Shown piece after piece: positions 1-4,120 of a stretch of DNA of 6,860 bases (position 1 is its first letter; each line of letters begins with the position of its first letter). This DNA is from Candidatus Bathyarchaeota archaeon (GTDB lineage Archaea > Thermoproteota > Bathyarchaeia > RBG-16-48-13 > GCA-020355125). The stretch lies in contig DAOVBJ010000047.1 in assembly GCA_030670615.1 (NCBI GenBank), positions 1-6,860 on the forward strand, given 5' to 3'. The position numbers and the translations under genes were made by a program. The notes beneath the pieces were generated by a model, which had not been told where the DNA came from, made no database searches, and saw only the letters and a program-made list of their open reading frames with translations.

Positions 1-1560
1 AAACCCTCTCCCCAACTTCCCTTTCCTGCTCCATGGCTGAGGGAGATGCCCTTCAGACAGTACGAGGTGAACGTGGTCGTTGACAACGCTAACCTTAAGG
101 GGGCTCCAGTGGTCATGGAACAAAACCCCGTCTATCAAAACCTCTTCGGAAGAATCGAGAAGGAGGCTCAATTCGGCGTCTTAACCACGGACTTCACCAT
201 GATCCGCGGAGGATCCCTCCATAACGCCAATGGTGGATACTTGGTGCTGCCTGTGGAGGACCTGTTACGCAACCTCATTTCCTACATCTCCTTGAAGAGA
301 GCGTTGATGAATAGGTGCATCCGTATCGAGGAGGCAGGGGAACGCATGGGCTTCATCACCACGAAGGGTCTGCGACCGAAGGAGATCCCCCTGAGCGTCA
401 AGGTGGTCCTAATAGGGCAGCCCACCCTCTATCAACAGCTCTTTGCCCTGGACATGGACTTCCGGGAGCTCTTCAAAGTCAAGGCGGACTTCGACACCAC
501 CATGGATCGAACCGACGAGAACATGCGGAAGTACGCGGCCTTCATCTGCACCTTCTGCGGAAAAGACAACCTTAAACACCTAGACACCTCGGGCGTCGCC
601 AAAGCAATTGAGTACGGCTCCAGACTGGCGGCGGATCAAGAGAAGCTTTCCACGCGGTTTGCTGAAGTCGCCGACGTCATTCGAGAAGCCAACTTCTATG
701 CCACACAAGACGACTCAACCTACATCAGCGACCAACACGTGAAGAAGGCCATCGAAGAGAAAACCTACCGCTCCAACCTCGTCCAAAAGCGGATTCAAGA
801 GATGATCCAGCGAGGCATCCTCCTCATCGACACCGAGGACGCGGTCGTGGGTCAGGTGAACGGCCTCTCCGTCATGAGCCTCGGCGACTTCGCCTTCGGC
901 GCCCCCTCCCGCGTCACCGCCAGCATCGGGCTGGGACGGGGCGGCGTCATCGACATCCAACGCGAAGCCCGACTCGGCGGCCCCATCCACACAAAGGGCG
1001 TCATGATCTTGAGCGGCTACCTGACGGACAAGTACGCCCAAGACAAGCCCCTGAGCCTCACCACCCGCCTCGTCTTCGAACAGAGCTACGGCATGGTGGA
1101 CGGCGACAGCGCATCCAGCACCGAGTTGTACGCCATCCTCTCCGCCCTCTCAGGCATCCCCCTCACTCAGAGCCTCGCGGTCACGGGCTCCGTGAACCAG
1201 AAGGGGGAAGTGCAAGCCATCGGCGGCGTGAACGAGAAGATCGAAGGATTCTTCGAGGTCTGTAAAGCCAAGGGATTTACGGGGAAGCAAGGCGTGCTCA
1301 TCCCCGCGAGTAACGTACAAAACCTCATGCTGAAGGAAGAAGTAGTAGAGGCTGCACAAGAGGGTAAGTTCCATATCTACCCAGTGCAAACCATTAACCA
1401 AGGCATGGAGGTTCTCACGGGAGAACGGGCGGGTACGAGGCAACCCGACGGAGCCTTCGAAGAAGGAACCATCAACCACCTCGTGGATAAACAGTTGAGG
1501 ACAATGGCAGAGAGGCTGAAGGACTTCCCAGAATTCGTTGTAAAGCAGAGGCGAGAGTAG
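1..1560 (+). CDS. Lon-related ATP-dependent protease (AAA_32 / Lon C-terminal family), 5' end outside the window
   Basis: ATP-driven serine protease of the Lon superfamily (MEROPS S16). The frame is open from base 1 to the TAG at 1558-1560, giving 519 residues. Counting base 1 as residue 1, about residues 16-170 are the second half of an AAA+ module, including a Walker-B-like GGYLVLPVED (78-87) and RELFKVKADFD, the usual position of the arginine finger. From about residue 286 comes the proteolytic domain: GDSASS holds the nucleophile Ser370 and NEKIEG holds Lys413. The Ser-Lys spacing of 43 matches canonical Lon, so the protease should be active. Walker A and the N-terminal domain must lie upstream. 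The ATG at 46 is not a credible start: it has no SD, it falls inside the AAA fold, and the codons before it read as typical family sequence. It probably degrades damaged or regulatory proteins. No membrane segment is visible, unlike archaeal LonB. Confidence 0.94.
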   Translation, partial: KPSPQLPFPAPWLREMPFRQYEVNVVVDNANLKGAPVVMEQNPVYQNLFGRIEKEAQFGVLTTDFTMIRGGSLHNANGGYLVLPVEDLLRNLISYISLKRALMNRCIRIEEAGERMGFITTKGLRPKEIPLSVKVVLIGQPTLYQQLFALDMDFRELFKVKADFDTTMDRTDENMRKYAAFICTFCGKDNLKHLDTSGVAKAIEYGSRLAADQEKLSTRFAEVADVIREANFYATQDDSTYISDQHVKKAIEEKTYRSNLVQKRIQEMIQRGILLIDTEDAVVGQVNGLSVMSLGDFAFGAPSRVTASIGLGRGGVIDIQREARLGGPIHTKGVMILSGYLTDKYAQDKPLSLTTRLVFEQSYGMVDGDSASSTELYAILSALSGIPLTQSLAVTGSVNQKGEVQAIGGVNEKIEGFFEVCKAKGFTGKQGVLIPASNVQNLMLKEEVVEAAQEGKFHIYPVQTINQGMEVLTGERAGTRQPDGAFEEGTINHLVDKQLRTMAERLKDFPEFVVKQRRE

Positions 1561-1593
1561 AAAAACCAAATCATCCGAAACACGATAGGGCAT

Positions 1594-1602
1594 CTATTTA
1601 TG
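1594..1602 (+). promoter_or_regulatory. Orphan TATA-like box downstream of the Lon-like gene
   Basis: CTATTTATG resembles an archaeal TATA box. No open reading frame begins downstream on this strand before 2178. A start about 25 nt further on (about 1620-1625) would coincide with the base of the predicted stem-loop at 1619-1690. Promoter identity is inferred from sequence only. Confidence 0.3.
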
Positions 1603-1618
1603 TCAATCAACGTCTCTG

Positions 1619-1690
1619 GTAGCCACAGGAAAACCCCACGCCGCTCAGTTTGGTGAAAAATGGGGGATCGCGGTGTGTTCTAAGGCCACA
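1619..1690 (+). ncRNA. Possible small structured RNA
   Basis: Two nested stems are visible. The upper stem pairs CACGCCGC (1637-1644) with GCGGTGTG (1670-1677): eight pairs, one of them G-U, closing a 25-nt loop. The lower stem pairs GTAGCC (1619-1624) with GGCCAC (1684-1689), with one A-C mismatch. An ACA trinucleotide (1688-1690) sits at the 3' end, loosely like an H/ACA guide RNA, but it overlaps the lower stem and no kink-turn is clear. The TATA-like box at 1594 lies at a suitable distance. The segment is non-coding in all frames. It does not match the conserved cores of RNase P, SRP or 5S RNA that I know. Strand and existence are tentative. Confidence 0.25.
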
Positions 1691-1795
1691 GTGAAAAAGA
1701 GGATTCTAGCTACTCGTGGACAAGGCGACAACACATAAGGGAGTACAGGGGCGTACCTGAATGGTCGTGGTTAAAGGTTAGTGCCGAGGCGGGGC

Positions 1796-1811
1796 GTTTC
1801 GGCTTTTAGCT
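1796..1811 (-). other. 16-nt tRNA intron in the T loop (position 59/60)
   Basis: The T stem is the outer helix. TTCG (54-57, 1817-1814) pairs perfectly with intron CGAA (1801-1798) as the 4-bp central helix. The 5' bulge is A58 A59^A and the 3' bulge is A C^G60, each 3 nt with the cut after the second base. The inner hairpin is GCT-AAA-AGC (1810-1802). This is a canonical BHB substrate for the archaeal splicing endonuclease. Splicing yields a standard 7-nt T loop. Confidence 0.87.
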
Positions 1812-1833
1812 TTCGAACCCCGGATCTCTGGAT

Positions 1834-1864
1834 TTCTCCAGATGGAAGAGCCCGTTTATGTCTC
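1834..1864 (-). other. 31-nt tRNA intron in the anticodon loop (position 37/38)
   Basis: The intron follows A37 (1865) and ends before A38 (1833). The outer helix is the anticodon stem. Loop bases C32 U33 C34 pair with intron GAG (1838-1836), and A35 faces G1839, so the central helix is imperfect. The bulges are U36 A37^G and A A^A38. The inner helix AGA (1863-1861) pairs with TCT (1842-1840). This is the usual archaeal intron site, with a slightly relaxed BHB. Confidence 0.85.
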
Positions 1865-1926
1865 TATGAGTCCAGCGCTCTAACCAGGCTGAGCTACCCC
1901 GGCACTCTAATGAAGGCTGGCATCCT

Positions 1927-1936
1927 CAATTTAATC
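1927..1936 (-). promoter_or_regulatory. TATA-like box for tRNA-Met
   Basis: On the minus strand this reads GATTAAATTG, preceded by a GAAA stretch that could be a BRE. It lies about 25-33 nt upstream of G1 of the tRNA, the normal distance for an archaeal tRNA promoter. No other AT-rich element sits at that distance. Confidence 0.4.
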
Positions 1937-2020
1937 TTTCTCATTAACTTCCTCCTTGTGTGAGGACCAGACCTCCTGTGTCCAAGTGTATTGAACGGAT
2001 AAGGGGGTCTCGTTCTTCGC

Positions 2021-2043
2021 ATGAACGTGTACGAGTCGTTCAT
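2021..2043. repeat. Perfect 7-bp inverted repeat
   Basis: ATGAACG (2021-2027) and CGTTCAT (2037-2043) flank a 9-nt spacer. TCTTC just before it and GAAGA just after it (about 2055) could extend the stem across an internal loop. It lies between tRNA-Met and the YdjM-like gene. It could be an RNA hairpin or a protein-binding site. The rest of 1964-2177 contains no gene that I can see. Confidence 0.4.
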
Positions 2044-2177
2044 CCGAGTGAGTGAAGAGGCGTTTAATCGTTGACATGCTCCGTTCCATCGGGATGCTGA
2101 GTGGAGCTACATGAGAAGCCTTTTAGGGTAAGGAAGAAATAGGTCGGGTATCGAAAGAGAAGAGGTGCGGCGTCTCA

Positions 2178-2666
2178 ATGCGGGGTAAAGGCCATTTGAT
2201 GCTGGCGATCCCCCTTTACGTTCTCAGCGTTAAATACCTCTCCCGAACTCCTGAACTCTTATTATCTCCGTTTTTCGCCTTTTACTGTCTCACAACAATG
2301 GTGGGCGCCCTTTTCCCCGACATAGACTGGGCCATCGACAGAGTTATCTCGGGATTTGGCCATCGAAACCCTCTCACGCACTCTCTGCTAGGACCTCTGC
2401 TCCTCTACATCCCGCTATTCAGCTACAAGGTTTCCCATCCCCTGCTCATCAACTCCTATAACGCCTTCACCTTAGGGATTGCGACTCATCTATTCGGCGA
2501 CTTAATAAAAACAGGCAACTTGACATGGATTAAGTCGAGAAAACTAGAACATGTGTGGTACGTCCTGAACGGAATCATGTTGGCAGTCCTCTTATACATG
2601 ACCGATTTCCTCGAGGTCCTCCATCTTGGAGCGTCAACCATTAACTTCATCAACCCATTCTCCTGA
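2178..2666 (+). CDS. YdjM/DUF457-type membrane-bound putative metal-dependent hydrolase
   Basis: This 162-residue polytopic membrane protein has the hallmarks of the YdjM (DUF457, PF04307) family: a histidine near the N-terminus (H6), FPDID (46-50), the block GHRNPLTHS (61-69) and ATHLFGD (102-108). The His/Asp residues H6, D48, D50, H62, H68, H104 and D108 are the expected metal ligands. Hydrophobic stretches at about 7-21, 27-46, 70-84, 91-110 and 128-147 suggest four to five membrane passes. The length suits the family. The ATG at 2178 is preceded by AGAGGTG (2161-2167), an SD-like match 10 nt away. Substrate and reaction are unknown for the family; hydrolase activity is inferred from the ligands. 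It stands alone on its strand and converges with the next gene. Confidence 0.88.
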   Translation: MRGKGHLMLAIPLYVLSVKYLSRTPELLLSPFFAFYCLTTMVGALFPDIDWAIDRVISGFGHRNPLTHSLLGPLLLYIPLFSYKVSHPLLINSYNAFTLGIATHLFGDLIKTGNLTWIKSRKLEHVWYVLNGIMLAVLLYMTDFLEVLHLGASTINFINPFS

Positions 2667-2708
2667 AGATGATGCGTTGTGATCGGGCTTCCCTTAGAGA
2701 AGGAGCGG

Positions 2709-2792
2709 AACCACGAAGTCGGGGTAAGCTGTCCCCCATCCTCCAGACCTGTCTCGGTCATTTGTCATTGCTTCATGCGTGACGTCGTGGTT
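2709..2792. repeat. Long-range inverted repeat, possible structured RNA
   Basis: AACCACGA (2709-2716) is the exact reverse complement of TCGTGGTT (2785-2792). After one A-G mismatch, GTC (2718-2720) pairs with GAC (2781-2783). The 60-nt interior has a smaller GGGG/CCCC hairpin (2721-2724 with 2733-2736). It lies in the 200-nt spacer where two genes converge, so it could be part of a 3' untranslated region or a separate RNA. Chance pairing is possible. Confidence 0.3.
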
Positions 2793-2809
2793 TAACGCCC
2801 ATAGACGAC

Positions 2810-2831
2810 CTCCCTTCTCAAATTCAGGGAG
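2810..2831. repeat. Hairpin in the convergent intergenic spacer
   Basis: CTCCCT (2810-2815) and AGGGAG (2826-2831) form a perfect 6-bp stem around a 10-nt loop. It is 36 nt beyond the stop of the minus-strand gene ending at 2867. It could protect 3' ends or help termination, but no T-run follows on either strand, so I do not call it a terminator. Confidence 0.35.
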
Positions 2832-2866
2832 ACTCGACGTGGGCTGCTGCCTGAAGACGAGTGACG

Positions 2867-3454
2867 CTACCTCGCCAGGGTGAAGCCAACTAAACAGGTG
2901 CCGACTGCGCCTTCTTCCACCGAGACATCTAACATTCTCTTGATCAGGACGTCCCCTTCTGTTGAGGGCGTTCCAAAGACGCTACATTTGACGCTGGGGA
3001 GGCCTTGAAGCTGAATAGCCTCTCGAGGAGGGTATATGATCCGGAGTTTACTCCTCTCAGCAGGATCTTTTGGAAGCCGCTTCACGTAGACTACGAAGTT
3101 TTCCCAGAGAAAGAAGTTATGACGGTTTTTTCTCAGTTCCTCCAGCATTCCTTCGTCTGTAATGAGTTCACCTATGACCTGATCGTCACACCTCATGCTT
3201 ACGTGGGGGTGATGGGGATACGGAAATTTGGACGACTGGATAACCATGGCAACAGAAAACTCCATTTGAAGCGCGGTCCTCATGCCCTCATTCAGGGATT
3301 TACACATTCCGAAGACGATTTTCTCTTCTACGTTCTTTTCAAGATCAAGAACCATCTGTTTCTCCTCCTCTGACAGAAGTCTTGCTGCGATGACGCCGCA
3401 ACACTCTCGTAATGTCCTTATCACACATTCAAGCTGACCATTCTTGTTTTCCAT
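2867..3454 (-). CDS. Hypothetical protein, 195 aa, family not recognised
   Basis: I do not recognise this protein. It looks like a soluble mixed alpha/beta protein: a charged, probably helical N-terminal half (about 8-70, rich in Glu and Lys), a YPHHPH stretch (79-84), an acidic helix around 100-110, and a beta-rich C-terminal half with NFFLWENFVVYVKRLP (113-128). No signal peptide or membrane helix is evident. Start choice: an in-frame ATG exists at 3487, but the one at 3454 follows GGAGG (3474-3470) and GGTGAG (3464-3459), both SD-like. The TATA-like GTTATATG near 3504 also predicts a transcript start around 3478, which would exclude the upstream ATG. A 122-residue open frame on the opposite strand (3005-3373) is the less likely coding frame because it lacks an SD and is shorter. 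Confidence 0.72.
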   Translation of the reverse strand: MENKNGQLECVIRTLRECCGVIAARLLSEEEKQMVLDLEKNVEEKIVFGMCKSLNEGMRTALQMEFSVAMVIQSSKFPYPHHPHVSMRCDDQVIGELITDEGMLEELRKNRHNFFLWENFVVYVKRLPKDPAERSKLRIIYPPREAIQLQGLPSVKCSVFGTPSTEGDVLIKRMLDVSVEEGAVGTCLVGFTLAR

Positions 3455-3500
3455 CGTTCTCACCGTCCCCCTCCTTTGACGCAACATAAGGGTTGAGGCT

Positions 3501-3508
3501 CATATAAC
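3501..3508 (-). promoter_or_regulatory. TATA-like box for the hypothetical protein gene
   Basis: This reads GTTATATG on the minus strand. A start about 25 nt downstream (about 3478) gives a leader of about 24 nt that carries GGAGG and GGTGAG before the ATG at 3454. This agreement supports both promoter and start. Confidence 0.45.
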
Positions 3509-3633
3509 AATGATGTGAAAGTTAGCTAGCTCAAGCAGCAAAGTTTTGAAGCGGCTGAGGCTCCTAAAAACAGGTTTGTAAGAAGTTTCGTTTTCAGGGG
3601 CGTCATCCTCGTCTCGTCTCAAACTGCCTCAAT

Positions 3634-3641
3634 ATTTATAA
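3634..3641 (+). promoter_or_regulatory. TATA-like box upstream of the histone gene
   Basis: ATTTATAA is the best TATA match in the 280-nt divergent spacer and would give a leader of about 70 nt. A second AT-rich candidate, ATAAACTATAAG (3687-3698), would start transcription near 3720, just before or within the SD. The sequence cannot tell which is used. Bases 3510-3630 between the divergent promoters show no gene. Confidence 0.45.
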
Positions 3642-3719
3642 CGTCTTTCACCGATATACTATTGGCCAGTGTAACCTAGTCGGAGTAATAAACTATAAGA
3701 GTGAAGACAACAGCTTAAT

Positions 3720-3726
3720 GGAGGTG
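3720..3726 (+). promoter_or_regulatory. Ribosome binding site that fixes the histone start
   Basis: GGAGGTG is a full complement to the archaeal 16S 3' end and lies 8 nt before the ATG at 3735. An in-frame GTG at 3726 is the last part of this site and so cannot sensibly be the start. Confidence 0.8.
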
Positions 3727-3734
3727 TGGTTTAT

Positions 3735-3956
3735 ATGCCGAAAGATGGAGATTTACAACTTGCTCCAATGCATCGACTAATTAAAAGAGGCGGGGCAGAA
3801 AGAGTAAGCGAAGGAGCTGCACAGGAACTTCGAAAAGTTCTAGACGAGTTAGGAGTAAGGATAGCCAGAGAAGCCCTAGACTTTACGCGACACGCTCATA
3901 GAAAGACGGTTAAAGACGTCGACATTCGCATTGCCGCTACAAAGGTTCTTAAATAA
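3735..3956 (+). CDS. Archaeal histone, HMf family
   Basis: This 73-residue single histone fold binds and wraps DNA as dimers that stack into longer nucleosome-like filaments. It aligns with HMfB without gaps from APMHRLIK onward, offset by four residues. Conserved positions are R14, the AERVS motif (21-25), and RHA..RKT (52-58) with R56, K57 and T58 in the second DNA-binding loop. H53 and D63 match the HMf dimer-dimer contact H49/D59. G20 matches G16, the small residue that allows tight stacking of neighbouring dimers. Departures are R18-G19 where HMfB has D14-A15, and H55 where it has glycine. There is no N- or C-terminal tail beyond a few residues. The start is fixed by the SD at 3720-3726. 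It has its own promoter and is followed by a T5 run. Confidence 0.97.
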   Translation: MPKDGDLQLAPMHRLIKRGGAERVSEGAAQELRKVLDELGVRIAREALDFTRHAHRKTVKDVDIRIAATKVLK

Positions 3957-3986
3957 AATACGCAAATCCGTCAGGCAGAGTCACGA

Positions 3987-3991
3987 TTTTT
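3987..3991 (+). terminator. Short T-run after the histone gene
   Basis: A T5 tract lies 30 nt past the histone stop. Archaeal RNA polymerase can terminate at such oligo-T stretches. A stronger T7 (4080-4086) follows just before the presumed thermosome start site and could catch read-through. Confidence 0.4.
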
Positions 3992-3995
3992 CTAA

Positions 3996-4025
3996 GCCCT
4001 CATTCACTTGATCAAGAGGGCGCCC
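3996..4025. repeat. Overlapping palindromes upstream of the thermosome promoter
   Basis: Three symmetrical elements overlap: GCCCTC (3996-4001) with GAGGGC (4016-4021), the 10-bp palindrome CTTGATCAAG (4007-4016), and the 8-bp palindrome GGGCGCCC (4018-4025). They end about 25 nt before the BRE/TATA region of the chaperonin gene. They may be an operator for that gene, or a 3' hairpin of the histone transcript. Confidence 0.4.
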
Positions 4026-4050
4026 TACTCTTGAGTTATACATAGGATTT

Positions 4051-4068
4051 CGAAATATACTTATATTA
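4051..4068 (+). promoter_or_regulatory. BRE/TATA promoter of the thermosome gene
   Basis: CGAAA (4051-4055) resembles a BRE and is followed by the AT-rich TATACTTATATTA, with TTATATTA at 4061-4068. A start about 25 nt downstream falls near 4088-4090, directly after a T7 tract, leaving a leader of about 30 nt before the GTG at 4121. Confidence 0.6.
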
Positions 4069-4107
4069 GTATTAAACTGTTTTTTTCACTCAATTACATA
4101 TTTTAAT

Positions 4108-4112
4108 GGAGG
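4108..4112 (+). promoter_or_regulatory. Ribosome binding site that suggests a GTG start for the thermosome
   Basis: GGAGG lies 8 nt before the GTG at 4121. The in-frame ATG at 4106 overlaps this site and has no SD of its own. Starting at 4121 also gives an N-terminus closer in length to other thermosome subunits. Confidence 0.6.
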
Positions 4113-4120
4113 AAAATGAA

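Larger units (their letters stand above)
1782..1903 (-). tRNA. tRNA-Met (CAU), probably elongator, with two introns
   Basis: Read on the minus strand, the acceptor GCCGGGG (1903-1897) pairs with CCTCGGC (1789-1783, one G-U). T8 and A9 follow, then D stem GCTC/GAGC with G18 G19. The anticodon stem is CTGGA (1875-1871) with TCCAG (1832-1828), and the anticodon is CAT (1868-1866). The T stem CGGGG (1822-1818) pairs with CCCCG (1794-1790). The discriminator is A1782 and CCA is not encoded. Two insertions separate these parts: 31 nt after A37 and 16 nt after A59. Removing both gives a regular 75-nt tRNA with T loop TTCGAAG. The GCCGGGG acceptor and lack of initiator features (three G-C pairs at the base of the anticodon stem, A1-U72) point to elongator Met. 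A CAU tRNA-Ile decoded through agmatidine cannot be fully excluded. Confidence 0.92.

Noticed and set aside
46..1560. Complete Lon-like gene starting at the ATG at 46
   Set aside because: The frame is open to base 1 with family-like residues, there is no SD, and Walker A and the N-terminal domain would be missing. The gene is cut by the window edge.
1561..1780. RNase P RNA or SRP RNA
   Set aside because: Short resemblances such as CCACAG followed by A residues were seen, but the universally conserved cores of these RNAs are absent.
1781..1963. 60-aa open frame on the plus strand
   Set aside because: It lies antisense across the tRNA-Met gene and its introns and has no SD or protein-like pattern.
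2671..2677. C box-like ATGATGC after the YdjM-like gene
   Set aside because: The last base departs from the consensus and no D box follows at a suitable distance.
3005..3373. 122-aa open frame opposite the hypothetical gene
   Set aside because: Shorter, no SD and no promoter at a suitable place; the minus-strand frame has SD, TATA box and more protein-like composition.
3510..3560. C/D box guide RNA (ATGATGT then CTGA)
   Set aside because: The C box has a mismatch, no internal D' and C' boxes are visible, and CTGA is too common by chance.
3726..3734. GTG at 3726 as histone start
   Set aside because: It is part of the SD itself; the ATG at 3735 has ideal spacing.
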